Origin: Chryseolinea soli
Lineage (GTDB): Bacteria > Bacteroidota > Bacteroidia > Cytophagales > Cyclobacteriaceae
Direction: 5' to 3'
DNA length: 64,000 bases
NCBI RefSeq assembly: GCF_003589925.1
Contig: NZ_CP032382.1
Location: forward strand, 620,001 to 684,000
This document shows, in pieces, positions 42,704 to 51,599 of the stretch. The notes under the pieces were generated by a model, which saw nothing but the letters and a program-made list of their open reading frames with translations, was not told where the DNA came from and did not search any database. A program made the position numbers and the translations under genes. The stretch's first letter is position 1, and each line of letters starts with the position of its first letter.

Positions 42704-45700
42704 TTAAACCGGGAAATGGATGGTGAACGTCGTGCCGACGCCAGGCGTACTTTTTATATCGATGGAGCCGTTGAGGGAATTGACCTGGGTCTTTACCATG
42801 TGAAGGCCCATGCCCTTGCCTTCCACTTCCAGGTGGAAGCGTTGGTAGAGCATAAAGATCTTGTCGCCAAACTGGTCCAGGTCAATACCCATACCGTTGT
42901 CTCTCACCCGGACGCCAGTGGTGGTGGGTGTTTTAAACGTGCTGATCTCGATGACGGGGTTGCGCCGGGGCGACCGGTATTTTATGGCGTTGGAGATCAG
43001 GTTATAGAGGATGCTGTAGAAATAGCTTCGGATCGTGTAGAAGACTTGAGTCTCTTTCGCGTCGATCGCAATGCGGGCGTGGCTTTCGTCGATCTGGGTT
43101 TGAAGTGCCTGGCAGATGCTGTCGGTGATCTCGTGGATGGGTACGTCTTCTTTGGCATGCACTTCGTGGCTTCGCATTTCCAGGATGGCGGAGAGGTCTT
43201 TGATCACTTCGTCGAGGCGGTTGGCAGAGTGACGCACCATGCTCAACATGCTGCGCGTATCGTCCGGCATTTCTTCCATGCCCATGAGGTTGATCAAACC
43301 CAGCATGGATGCCACGGGGCCGCGCAGGTTGTGGGAGGCAATGAAGGAAAATTGGAGCAGATCGTTGTTGCGCTCGATGAGTTGCGACAACAAAAGGCTG
43401 CGTTCCTCTTCCGACTTGCGCCGGCCGGTGACGTCGCGAAAATTAGTGACAATGCTTTGGATGCCTTCCACGTCGAGGAGGTTGATGGCCGTGCCCTCCA
43501 TCCACTGCCAGTGCCCGTTCTTATGCCGCGACCGGAAGCTGGTGCTGATGAGCTTGTGCGGGTTGTGGCGAACATCGTCGAAGAAGCGCTGGTATTCGTT
43601 CTTGCTTTCCGGATTGATGATGGTTTCCAGGTTCATGACCAGGAAGTCTTCCGGCGAATAGCCCGTCACGCGCTCCACGCCGGGGTTCACATAGATCATG
43701 CGACCGGCAGGTTCCATCATGCCCACCACGTCCTCGCTGTTTTCGATCAGCGCGCGAAAACGTTCTTCGCTCTCGCGCAAGGTGATGGCCGCGCGTTTGA
43801 TATCGGTGTAGTCGTGGGCGGTGATGCAATAGCCCGTCAGGCGGTTATCGGTGTAGATGGTTTCCATCGTCACACGATACCAGGTGATGGCCGGCGCCAT
43901 GCCGTATTCCATTTCATATTCGATAAACTCGCCCCCGGCGGTGCGTTGCAGCGAAAGCAGGAAGACACCGCGATGTTCTTCGGGCAGGAGGTCGATGATG
44001 TTCGCGCCCACCTGGAAATATTCGGTGAAGGCGGTTTTATTCGCCTGGTTGAACATGACGATGTTGTATTGCTCGTCGAGCAACGTAAAAATATCGTTCG
44101 TGTGGTTGAAGATCGCCTGGAGGTTGGCTTCGGACCGGAGCACGGTTTGCTCCTGTCTTTTCTTTTCGGTGATGTCGATGGAAATGATGGTGACGTACTT
44201 CACCTGGCCGTCGATCACGACCGGGCTATAGCGCAACTCATGCACCAGGTCTTCGGTGGCCAGGTGGATGGGCGCCTCGACGGTGACATCCTCCCCTCCG
44301 CGCACGCGGAAGAAAAGTTCTTTGGCAATGTCGTGGCGTTCGGCCACGGTCATGTCCCACACATACATCCCCACCTCGGGTTTCTTGCCCGTGCTGTAGG
44401 CAATGAACTTTTCGAGCGCCTCATTGAACATCACGATGCGCCCCTCATAGTCGAGCAACAAGATCTCTTCCAGGGTGTTGCTGAAAATGATCTGCAGGTT
44501 TTCCTTGTATTGCCGGATGGCTTCCTCCTGTTGTCTTTTGAGCGTTGCATCCATGGCCACCCCTTCGCGGCGCTGGGGTTTTCCATACTCATCGCGCAAC
44601 AGGCGGTTTCGCACCTCGAGCCAGCGGAGGTTGCCATCCTTGTCGCGGATGCGGTAGGAAACTTCGGAGGTGGGTTGGGTCTCTAATTCCTTTATCGACG
44701 CTTCACGAAGGTGGCGATCTTCCGGGACCACCCAATTCGTAAAACTCCGGCCATTGTTTTGCAGCAGTTCATCTCCCTTCACGCCCAGGATTTGCTCGAT
44801 GGTGCGGCTCATAAAATGTTTTTGCTTATCGGTGAGGTCGATGGACCACACCATCACGTCCATGGCGTCGAGTGTGCGATTGAGTTGCTCATCTTTTTGT
44901 TGAAGGATGACCTCTGCTTGTTCGCGAATGGTTTCGGATGCCAGGCTCAGCTGTTCGTTCAGCAGGGTGAGCTCTTCATTTGCGGCGGTCACCTCCTCGA
45001 GGGTAGCGGAGATCTCTTCATTGGAGGCATTCAACTCCTCGTTCAAGGCAGCGATCTCGTCGTTCCTTTCTTTCAGATCCATGTTCAATTCCCAGAGTTC
45101 CATTTCTATCTCCTCGCGCTGCTCGTCGCGGACGTTGATCATCTTCACGCATAACCAGGTGATGAACGTTAAAAAGAACGTGATGCTCGACACCAGAATG
45201 GCCACGCCGAATTCGGTAGAAAAATGGTAATGCGCCTGTGCCTGAAGGCGGAGATATCCTATCGCCAGGGGCAGCAGGAAGATCGTGGGTAGCAGCGCCC
45301 GGGCCAGCGTGCCGCCAGGTCCTTTGCGGTGTACCTCTTTCATAAAGCCTTCGTCCGGGCGAAGCATGAGCCACGCCAGCGAGGTCAGCAAGAAGCATGC
45401 GGCCGTGTGAATGGCCATGGGGTTGAAGGGAAGGTCACCATAAAATTCGGGCACGCTAAAAACGTAGCCCAACACCGAGAACCAGGCCGCCAGGCCGATC
45501 CAACTCACGGCCGCCTGGGTCACGTAAGCATTCCGGATGGCGCGGAACGGCATCAGCAGGATGCCAAATCCCATAAAATTGAGACCCGATGCCACGGCCA
45601 TGCGCACGGAACCTTTGTCTGGAAAATCGTTTTGAAGCTGGCCGGAAAACAAAAGTGTATCCACCGGGATGATGCTGTGCGACAGCTCGGACAACACGCG

Positions 45701-45964
45701 CCAGACGCCGACGAGAAAACAAAATGCAGCCAAGCCATAGGCCACATATCGCCGCGTTCTATGGGACGACTGCACAAGCCACAAGGCTGTATTGGCGCAT
45801 AAAAAGCAGAGGGCCGTCATGGGGTTCATGGCAGCCAGTCCAGCCATCGGTCGCTTAAAAATTTCAACGTCAAATTGCCATCCCACCAACACCAACGTGG
45901 CTAATAGAAGGCACGTTCCTGAAAAATAGTGCGACCATCTCTTTACGTTTTGAGACAGTACCAT
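42704..45964 (-). CDS. Multi-PAS membrane histidine kinase
   Basis: A 1086-residue hybrid-length sensor: eight membrane helices in about 12-275, a long coiled coil (RDEQREEIEMELWELNMDLKERND onward, to about 350), four PAS domains in about 355-850 (with conserved VWSIDLTDKQ and FRVRGG segments between) and a kinase core: HisKA with the phospho-acceptor His near 876 in IASHNLRGPVASM, and a HATPase with LISNAIKYRS, DNGMGID and EGKGMGLHMVK. There is no receiver domain in the protein and no response regulator next to it. The gene stands alone, with the riboswitch region upstream, so partner and signal are unknown. Confidence 0.93.
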   Translation of the reverse strand: MVLSQNVKRWSHYFSGTCLLLATLVLVGWQFDVEIFKRPMAGLAAMNPMTALCFLCANTALWLVQSSHRTRRYVAYGLAAFCFLVGVWRVLSELSHSIIPVDTLLFSGQLQNDFPDKGSVRMAVASGLNFMGFGILLMPFRAIRNAYVTQAAVSWIGLAAWFSVLGYVFSVPEFYGDLPFNPMAIHTAACFLLTSLAWLMLRPDEGFMKEVHRKGPGGTLARALLPTIFLLPLAIGYLRLQAQAHYHFSTEFGVAILVSSITFFLTFITWLCVKMINVRDEQREEIEMELWELNMDLKERNDEIAALNEELNASNEEISATLEEVTAANEELTLLNEQLSLASETIREQAEVILQQKDEQLNRTLDAMDVMVWSIDLTDKQKHFMSRTIEQILGVKGDELLQNNGRSFTNWVVPEDRHLREASIKELETQPTSEVSYRIRDKDGNLRWLEVRNRLLRDEYGKPQRREGVAMDATLKRQQEEAIRQYKENLQIIFSNTLEEILLLDYEGRIVMFNEALEKFIAYSTGKKPEVGMYVWDMTVAERHDIAKELFFRVRGGEDVTVEAPIHLATEDLVHELRYSPVVIDGQVKYVTIISIDITEKKRQEQTVLRSEANLQAIFNHTNDIFTLLDEQYNIVMFNQANKTAFTEYFQVGANIIDLLPEEHRGVFLLSLQRTAGGEFIEYEMEYGMAPAITWYRVTMETIYTDNRLTGYCITAHDYTDIKRAAITLRESEERFRALIENSEDVVGMMEPAGRMIYVNPGVERVTGYSPEDFLVMNLETIINPESKNEYQRFFDDVRHNPHKLISTSFRSRHKNGHWQWMEGTAINLLDVEGIQSIVTNFRDVTGRRKSEEERSLLLSQLIERNNDLLQFSFIASHNLRGPVASMLGLINLMGMEEMPDDTRSMLSMVRHSANRLDEVIKDLSAILEMRSHEVHAKEDVPIHEITDSICQALQTQIDESHARIAIDAKETQVFYTIRSYFYSILYNLISNAIKYRSPRRNPVIEISTFKTPTTTGVRVRDNGMGIDLDQFGDKIFMLYQRFHLEVEGKGMGLHMVKTQVNSLNGSIDIKSTPGVGTTFTIHFPV

Positions 45965-46249
45965 AACTTAATCGGGTATATCAGCTATCTAGGTTCTACT
46001 ATTATATCTCTAAACCGCAATCGACTAGGATAAGTTAAGGGTTTTCGGGGATTTAAAAAAACAACGCGTTCCAACCTGTACTGACCATCCTAGCCCTGCA
46101 TGGCCGGCGTATATCGCCGTCGTTCTTCGTGATCAGGCGCCGTTCAAGAGATCCACCCGCGGGCACCGTTGTCTTCCTTTTTTCAATCACCGATCTTTTA
46201 CACTACCTTTACCGCATCAGTCTGTTCTTTGCATTTTAAACAATCATCG
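45965..46249. other. Non-coding region between the kinase and the riboswitch
   Basis: About 285 bases holding the divergent promoters of the leftward kinase and the rightward metE leader. It has AT-rich text around 45970-46060 and a GC-richer part after that; I see no gene. A promoter for the riboswitch transcript should lie shortly before 46250 but I cannot point to clear boxes. Confidence 0.4.
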
Positions 46250-46440
46250 CCGTTGCTGGTTTCCCGTACGCGGGAATTAATAAGGAATCGTGTGTAAATC
46301 ACGAGCTGTCGCGCAACTGTAATCCCGCCTTCATGAACGTGAAGGTCAGCGCTTGTTCAAGCATGCCATTGTCCCGATCCGTCGGAACGAGAAGGCGAAC
46401 AAGGGTCGGGAAAGCCAGGAGACTTGCCTGTAACGCATTG
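46250..46440 (+). ncRNA. Cobalamin riboswitch
   Basis: The conserved core elements of the B12 aptamer are in order: GGTTTCCCG, GGAATCGTGTGTAAATCACG, then AGCTGTCGCGCAACTGTAA and, after the variable arm, the B12 box GAAAGCCAGGAGACTTGCC (46410-46428). The order and spacing fit a class-I cobalamin riboswitch. It lies about 180 bases ahead of metE, so adenosyl- or methylcobalamin would turn off the B12-independent methionine synthase. Confidence 0.95.
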
Positions 46441-46488
46441 ACTTTGCTTTCGCGCACTGAAGCATTTTGTCAGGCATTGAATCCTCCC

Positions 46489-46527
46489 CAGCCCCTCCGT
46501 GAAGGCGGCTGTGTCTGTATTTTATTC
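46489..46527 (+). terminator. Possible riboswitch expression-platform terminator
   Basis: CAGCC (46489-46493) pairs with GGCTG (46507-46511) as the base of a 23-base hairpin, with a T-rich tail GTATTTTATTCC after it. It lies between the aptamer and the metE start, where a cobalamin-dependent terminator would be expected. The stem has mismatches, so this is a tentative call. Confidence 0.45.
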
Positions 46528-46617
46528 CTGTAGATCTTTCATTTCGCACAAGCATCCGTTTAGCTGCCGAAGGGCTTGCTGGTTTAACTATTTGTTCAAC
46601 CTTAAAAAAGCAAACTC

Positions 46618-48933
46618 ATGCTTACCAACAATCTTGGCTACCCGCGCATTGGTAGCCAGCGCGAATTGAAAAAGGCTTGCGAGCTCTACTGGGCCGGCAA
46701 GACTACGTTGAAAAACCTCTACCAGGTAGGCCGCAACCTGCGGCAGGAAAACTGGCAACTGCAGAAAGAAGCCGGCATCGACCTCATTCCCTCGAACGAC
46801 TTTTCGTTCTACGACCAGGTGCTCGACATGTCGCTCACGGTGAGTGCCATTCCCGAACGCTATCATGAAGTGATCCTGAACAAAAACAACGCCGAGCTGG
46901 ACCTCTACTTCGCCATGGCCCGCGGATTTCAAAAGGATGGCCTCGACATCACCGCGATGGAAATGACCAAGTGGTTCGACACCAACTATCACTACATCGT
47001 TCCGGAATTTCACAAGGACCAACCGTTCAAACTCTTCTCGACCAAAGTGATCGACGAATTTTACGAAGCGCGTCAACTGGGCATTCTCACGAAGCCCGTG
47101 CTGATCGGCCCCGTTTCGTACTTGCTCCTGGGCAAAGAAAAGGAAGCCGGCTTCGACCGGATCGACCTCATCCGAAACCTGCTGCCCGTATACATCGAGT
47201 TGTTAAAGCGACTCGACAAGCTGGACGTACAGTGGGTCCAATTCGACGAGCCCTTCTTGTCGCTGGACCTGACCGAAAAGGAGAAGAAAGCTTTCCTCTA
47301 CGCTTATGGTGAGATCCGGAAAGAGTTCCCCGCCTTGAAGACCATCGTGACCACCTACTTCGAAGGGCTGCGCGACAATGTAGTGTTGGCCACCTCCCTT
47401 CCCGTCTGTGCCCTGCACCTGGACCTGGTGCGCGCCCCGGAACAACTGGAAGCCGTGTTGAATCATGTTCCCGACAAGATGACGCTTTCGCTCGGGGTTG
47501 TGGATGGCCGCAACATCTGGATCAACGACTTTGCCAAATCGCTCGCGCTGATCGAGAAAGCACTGGCGAGTCTGCCGCACAACCGCATCATGATCGCGCC
47601 CTCGAGTTCATTGCTGCATTCTCCCTGCGACCTGGTGTTGGAAACCAACGACAAGGTGCTGCTGCCGGAGATCAAAAGCTGGATGGCCTTTGCCCGGCAA
47701 AAACTGCATGAAGTGTCCATCCTAAAGCAACTGGCTACGCTCGGAAAAGGCTCCTCACAGGCATTCGTCGAAAACCAACGCAAGGTGGAGACCCGGAGAA
47801 CGTCATCGCTCATTCACAATCCCGCGGTAAAAGCCCAGGTGGCTGCCATTGCGGACGCCGATGCGCAGCGTGCCCATCCTTTTGCCGTTCGCAAAAAGAA
47901 ACAACAAGCCGCCTTGAAGTTGCCGCTCTACCCCACAACCACCATTGGCTCGTTTCCGCAAACCGCCGAAGTGCGAAACTGGCGCGCACAATGGAAGAAA
48001 GGCGAATTGACGCAGGCCGAATACGACGCTTTGCTGCGCACGGCCACGCAAAACGCCATCCATTGGCAAAATGAGATCGGCCTCGATGTGCTGGTGCACG
48101 GCGAGTTCGAGCGCAACGACATGGTGGAATATTTCGGTGAGCAACTGGCTGGCTATGTGTTTTCGAAGAACGGCTGGGTGCAAAGCTACGGCTCGCGTTG
48201 TGTGAAGCCTCCCATCATCTTTGGCGACGTGTCGCGGCCCCAACCCATGACGGTGGCGTGGGCTCAATATGCGCAATCGCTGAGCGATAAACCCGTGAAA
48301 GGCATGCTCACCGGTCCGGTCACCATTTTGCAATGGTCGTTTGTGCGCGATGACCAGCCCCGGTCCGAGACCGCGTTTCAAATTGCGCTGGCCATCCGCC
48401 AAGAAGTGGTGGACCTCGAGAAAGCCGGCATCCAGGTGATCCAGATCGACGAGCCCGCCATCCGCGAAGGCTTGCCACTGCGCAAAGTCGATTGGCAATC
48501 CTACCTGCAGTGGGCGGTGAAGGCGTTTCGCATCTCCGCGAGTGGTGTCCGTGATGAAACACAGATCCATACGCACATGTGCTACTCCGAATTCAACGAC
48601 ATCATCCAGAACATTGCCGATATGGATGCCGATGTGATCACCATCGAGTGCTCGCGATCGCAGATGGAGTTGCTGGACGCCTTTGCAGACTTCAACTATC
48701 CCAACGAGATCGGGCCCGGTGTCTACGACATTCACTCCCCGCGTGTGCCTTCGCGTGAGGAAATGGTGTCGCTCATGCGCAAGGCCAGCGCGGTGGTGCC
48801 CGCCGCTCAGCTTTGGGTGAATCCTGATTGTGGGTTGAAGACCCGCCATTGGGATGAAACCCGCAAAGCCCTGGTGGAAATGGTGGAAGCCGCTCGTGAG
48901 TTGAGAGCCGGCGTGAAAGAATTGAGTGTATAA
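46618..48933 (+). CDS. metE: Cobalamin-independent methionine synthase MetE
   Basis: The 771-residue enzyme transfers a methyl group from 5-methyltetrahydropteroyl-triglutamate to homocysteine. It starts MLTNNLGYPRIGSQRELKKACE as expected, has the two tandem (beta/alpha)8 barrels, and the C-terminal zinc site is complete: His and Cys in HTHMCYSEF, Glu in ITIECSRS, and Cys in NPDCGLKTR. The N-terminal half resembles the C-terminal half as in all MetE proteins. It is cytoplasmic, and its expression should be switched off by B12 through the riboswitch upstream; a cobalamin-dependent MetH would then take over. Confidence 0.97.
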   Translation: MLTNNLGYPRIGSQRELKKACELYWAGKTTLKNLYQVGRNLRQENWQLQKEAGIDLIPSNDFSFYDQVLDMSLTVSAIPERYHEVILNKNNAELDLYFAMARGFQKDGLDITAMEMTKWFDTNYHYIVPEFHKDQPFKLFSTKVIDEFYEARQLGILTKPVLIGPVSYLLLGKEKEAGFDRIDLIRNLLPVYIELLKRLDKLDVQWVQFDEPFLSLDLTEKEKKAFLYAYGEIRKEFPALKTIVTTYFEGLRDNVVLATSLPVCALHLDLVRAPEQLEAVLNHVPDKMTLSLGVVDGRNIWINDFAKSLALIEKALASLPHNRIMIAPSSSLLHSPCDLVLETNDKVLLPEIKSWMAFARQKLHEVSILKQLATLGKGSSQAFVENQRKVETRRTSSLIHNPAVKAQVAAIADADAQRAHPFAVRKKKQQAALKLPLYPTTTIGSFPQTAEVRNWRAQWKKGELTQAEYDALLRTATQNAIHWQNEIGLDVLVHGEFERNDMVEYFGEQLAGYVFSKNGWVQSYGSRCVKPPIIFGDVSRPQPMTVAWAQYAQSLSDKPVKGMLTGPVTILQWSFVRDDQPRSETAFQIALAIRQEVVDLEKAGIQVIQIDEPAIREGLPLRKVDWQSYLQWAVKAFRISASGVRDETQIHTHMCYSEFNDIIQNIADMDADVITIECSRSQMELLDAFADFNYPNEIGPGVYDIHSPRVPSREEMVSLMRKASAVVPAAQLWVNPDCGLKTRHWDETRKALVEMVEAARELRAGVKELSV

Positions 48934-48944
48934 CTTAAAATAAA

Positions 48945-48978
48945 AAGCAGGCCGGACTGTACCGGCCTGCTTATTTTT
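48945..48978 (+). terminator. Intrinsic terminator of metE
   Basis: AAGCAGGCCGG (48945-48955) and CCGGCCTGCTT (48962-48972) form a perfect 11-pair stem with an ACTGTA loop, followed by ATTTTT. It lies 11 bases after the metE stop and 5 bases before the start of the next gene, so that gene has to be transcribed by read-through or by a promoter within the stem. Confidence 0.92.
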
Positions 48979-48982
48979 AACG

Positions 48983-49216
48983 ATGACGAAGCACGAAGAA
49001 AAACATTGCCCTCGCTGCCGCACGCCTTTCGAATGCAAGGTCGGCTCCATCACCCTATGTCAGTGCAGCGCCGTGAAACTGAACGACGACGAACGGCGCT
49101 TTCTGCAGGAGCGCTTTGCCGATTGCCTGTGCGCCGCCTGCATGAAAGAATTGAAATCGGAGTATCACCTTCAGCGTTTTAAACACCGGCTGAAGCGGTT
49201 GCTCCGGATGACCTGA
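48983..49216 (+). CDS. Cysteine-rich CWC-family protein
   Basis: 77 residues with the cysteine pattern of the CWC family: HCPRC, then FECKVGSITLCQC and DCLCAACMKEL, six to eight Cys that may bind zinc or iron-sulfur. A C-terminal helix (KSEYHLQRFKHRLKRLLRM) ends the protein. The function is not known; the family is widespread in proteobacteria and Bacteroidota. The start lies just 5 bases after the metE terminator. Confidence 0.82.
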   Translation: MTKHEEKHCPRCRTPFECKVGSITLCQCSAVKLNDDERRFLQERFADCLCAACMKELKSEYHLQRFKHRLKRLLRMT

Positions 49217-49230
49217 TGCCGCGACCGCGC

Positions 49231-49848
49231 TTACTTCACATTGATCGTGAACGTAACGTCCAGGTCGGTTTCCCCGGTGTTGGAATCGGAGGTGTCCGAC
49301 TTCAGATCGGGTTGATGTTTTAGCAACACGCGAAAATCTCCGCTGGCCGTGGCGGCTCCCGCGGTCCACTGCGTGGTCAGACCGAGTGGACGATTGTTGG
49401 CGTCACGCGAATCGGTGCCGCCAGCATAGTTGAGCGGGTCGGTGCGATTGTCGATGTTGCCGTTTCCTTCCGGGTTGGAAAATACGTTGTTCGTCCACGA
49501 AAAAAAGAACTGGTGTTCGATGCCTTCGCGGCGCACTTCATCGGTGATGTTGTATTCCGCGTCCGTCGGCTGGGCCAGCTCATTGATGAGTTGAATGGTG
49601 AGCACGTAGCTTTTGTTCAGGCTTAGGTTGATAGGACCGTCCATGGTAATGTCTTTGGAACCTTCGCCGTCGGGATCGGTGGCCGTGGCCACTACCGCTG
49701 CCGTGCCATCCGTGGGCGTAAAGGTGAGCGTGGCTTTCGTGATCAGCTCTGGCGTATCTTCTTTTTGAGGATCGTCGCTGTGGCATCCGCTAACGATCAC
49801 CAAGAGGGCAAGGGCATAAAAGGGAATAGAAAAGAAATGAAATTTCAT
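49231..49848 (-). CDS. Putative lipoprotein, metal-uptake-associated
   Basis: 205 residues with a lipoprotein signal (MKFHFFSIPFYALALLVIVSGC, Cys22) and a beta-rich mature domain (ATLTFTPTDGTAAVVATATDPDGEGSKDITMDGPINLS). I recall close relatives that databases label type 1 periplasmic binding fold superfamily and that usually lie next to a TonB-dependent receptor. Such a receptor is not present here; the gene at 50008 on the same strand is the other typical neighbour. Location: envelope, membrane-anchored. Function not established. Confidence 0.7.
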   Translation of the reverse strand: MKFHFFSIPFYALALLVIVSGCHSDDPQKEDTPELITKATLTFTPTDGTAAVVATATDPDGEGSKDITMDGPINLSLNKSYVLTIQLINELAQPTDAEYNITDEVRREGIEHQFFFSWTNNVFSNPEGNGNIDNRTDPLNYAGGTDSRDANNRPLGLTTQWTAGAATASGDFRVLLKHQPDLKSDTSDSNTGETDLDVTFTINVK

Positions 49849-50007
49849 GATGGTTTTTCAGGTTAATAAGAAGAAGAATAGAATGAGACGGCGCGCGATC
49901 GCAGACGGCCAAAAGGCTACACGCATTTCGTTGACGGATGAAAAAAAATAAGGAAATACCTTCTGTAAACCTTGGTATTTCATTTCTTCAGAAACGCGCC
50001 GCGATGC
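49849..50007. other. Short spacer between two small envelope genes
   Basis: 160 bases between the two leftward genes. It is AT-rich around 49860-49890 and could carry a promoter for the lipoprotein gene. A rightward frame starts inside it at 49938 but runs antisense to the gene at 50008 and looks like a shadow. Confidence 0.35.
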
Positions 50008-50412
50008 TTATCCGCGCACGGGCGGTGCGCGCGAAGATCCGGGAAGTGCGCACGGATGAAGATAACGTTGAACAACGCGGGTTTGGGGTGACGTCGCGTC
50101 AGGATGATGCTCCGAGGGCGAAGCAACACTCATCCATTGATCGGCATGAAAAGAAAATTGGCATAACGGGCATTTCTTCAAACTTGTCACGTGCGTCTTA
50201 TGATCACACGCCTTATCGCGGTGGTAGAGGCTGCGGTGACAGGGATCTTTTTCAGCCTTAACGGTATGCACGACGGCCGGTGCATGGGCATGAAACATGC
50301 GATGCACAGCCTCCATGGGCAGCGAACCCAACGCATACAATACCAACAAGCAAAGCACAGCCCAGGTCTTTATTCCCGTGTGGTTAAGCTTATGGTTGGG
50401 GCGATGTTGCAT
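50008..50412 (-). CDS. Small His/Cys-rich exported protein (DUF2946-like)
   Basis: 134 residues with a long N-terminal hydrophobic stretch (TWAVLCLLVLYALGSLP) that acts as a signal anchor, then VHRMFHAHAPAVVH, DPCHRSLYHRDKACDHKTH and KKCPLCQFSFHADQW: a His-rich region and CPLC pair like DUF2946-type proteins seen beside TonB receptors for metals. The C-terminal part after SFHADQW is short and basic and may not be conserved. Probably binds copper or zinc at the envelope (inference). The frame is better supported than the antisense one because of the signal and the metal motifs. Confidence 0.65.
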   Translation of the reverse strand: MQHRPNHKLNHTGIKTWAVLCLLVLYALGSLPMEAVHRMFHAHAPAVVHTVKAEKDPCHRSLYHRDKACDHKTHVTSLKKCPLCQFSFHADQWMSVASPSEHHPDATSPQTRVVQRYLHPCALPGSSRAPPVRG

Positions 50413-50517
50413 TTTAAAAATCGGAACAATGAAATCAATGTTCCGGACAAAAATAGGGAGGCAGTCTCACAATTGCAACACTATTGCATTTAGTCTACAT
50501 CAAAAACAGACCGTTCC

Positions 50518-50934
50518 TCATTCGATCTTGCGGCGCCATTGTTTCTTTTCGGATGCCTTTTTCTTTTTATTGATGCGGTTTTGGACGGCCCCCTTGCTGG
50601 GTTTGGTGGCTTTGCGCGCTTTCTTTTTTGCAAAGGCCTTGGTCATCCACTGTTCAAGTTTTGCCAACGCAGCTTCTTTGTTCTGAAGTTGTGAACGTTT
50701 GTCTTGCGCGGTAATGACCAATATACCCTCCGTGGTGATTTTGGAGGCGAGTTTGCGCAGGATGATCTCCTTTTCTTCGGGGGTGAGCACAAACGATTGG
50801 GCTACATCCAGCTTCAAGGTCACCTTGGTGTTCACCTTGTTCACGTTTTGTCCGCCGGGGCCGCTGCTGCGGGACATGGTAAACATAAGTTCGCTGCCCA
50901 GTAAGGCAGCGGTGATGGGGCGTTGCGTGGACAT
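50518..50934 (-). CDS. arfB: Alternative ribosome-rescue factor ArfB
   Basis: The 138-residue protein has the catalytic GGQ motif in SRSSGPGGQNVNKVNTKVTLKLD, followed by the release-factor-like fold and a long basic C-terminal tail (KKKARKATKPSKGAVQNRINKKKKASEKKQWRRKIE) that enters the empty mRNA channel. ArfB (YaeJ) hydrolyses peptidyl-tRNA on stalled ribosomes. The length and tail fit the family. It is transcribed away from the convergent neighbour, and the exbD gene starts about 140 bases away on the other strand. Confidence 0.95.
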   Translation of the reverse strand: MSTQRPITAALLGSELMFTMSRSSGPGGQNVNKVNTKVTLKLDVAQSFVLTPEEKEIILRKLASKITTEGILVITAQDKRSQLQNKEAALAKLEQWMTKAFAKKKARKATKPSKGAVQNRINKKKKASEKKQWRRKIE

Positions 50935-51071
50935 TTGAACGTTACTTTTTTTGCCGGAAGATAATCATTCCGCTGCGATTAAAATTTTACCAAAACTTTG
51001 TGACGCTTTTTCCTGTGACTATTCGGTGTGCCTGGAATTATACTTCTAAATCTCACCAAACACTTACGATT

Positions 51072-51572
51072 ATGGCAATGATCAACACGTCCGAAGGGGC
51101 GCAAGGAAAAGTGCGCCGTGTCCGGGCCTCCACCCACATCGACATGACTCCCATGGTGGACCTTGCGTTTCTGCTCCTTACGTTTTTTATGCTCACCACT
51201 TCGTTCTTCAAACCCTATTCGCTGGATGTGACCCTGCCCGAAAAGGCAACCGACACCAACGCCGCACCTCCCATACAAGACGACAAAGCGCTGACGCTGG
51301 TTTTGGGTGAGTACAACAAAATTTACACGTATATGGGGCAGCCCAGTGCGGCCATGAAGGTGACGGATTACTCTGCACATGGCGTGCGCAAACTCTTGCT
51401 GGAAAAAAATGCATCGGTGAAAGGGCTCTTTGTGTTTATCAAGCCTTCCTCCAAGTCGCGCTATCAAAACGTCATCGACATCCTGGATGAAATCGACCTC
51501 GCCAATGTCCAGCACTTTGCGATCGTAAAGATCACGGCCGAGGACGCGAAGCTGATGAGTACAATACACTGA
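51072..51572 (+). CDS. exbD: Biopolymer transport protein ExbD
   Basis: 166 residues from the ATG at 51072 (MAMINTSEGAQGKVRRVRASTHIDMTPMVD). ExbD is part of the proton channel that powers TonB or similar systems. The single membrane helix has the key Asp30 (TPMVDLAFLLLTFFMLTT), and the C-terminal periplasmic domain is present. The frame extends back to 51000 with a less likely start. It is not next to exbB or tonB; its partners must be elsewhere. A terminator-like hairpin follows 55 bases later. Confidence 0.88.
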   Translation: MAMINTSEGAQGKVRRVRASTHIDMTPMVDLAFLLLTFFMLTTSFFKPYSLDVTLPEKATDTNAAPPIQDDKALTLVLGEYNKIYTYMGQPSAAMKVTDYSAHGVRKLLLEKNASVKGLFVFIKPSSKSRYQNVIDILDEIDLANVQHFAIVKITAEDAKLMSTIH

Positions 51573-51599
51573 TTAGTATTCCTCTGATCGAGATCTGCG

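Noticed and set aside
42716..44686. 656-codon frame on the plus strand
   Set aside because: It is antisense to the PAS kinase gene, which has clear domains over the same bases; the long frame is a by-product of codon bias.
46333..46533. 66-codon frame in the metE leader
   Set aside because: It lies in the cobalamin riboswitch, whose conserved elements explain the sequence.
47803..49053. 416-codon frame on the minus strand
   Set aside because: It is antisense to metE; the metE frame has all catalytic motifs.
49938..50261. 107-codon plus-strand frame
   Set aside because: It overlaps the His/Cys-rich minus-strand gene, which has a signal anchor and metal motifs; this frame has none.
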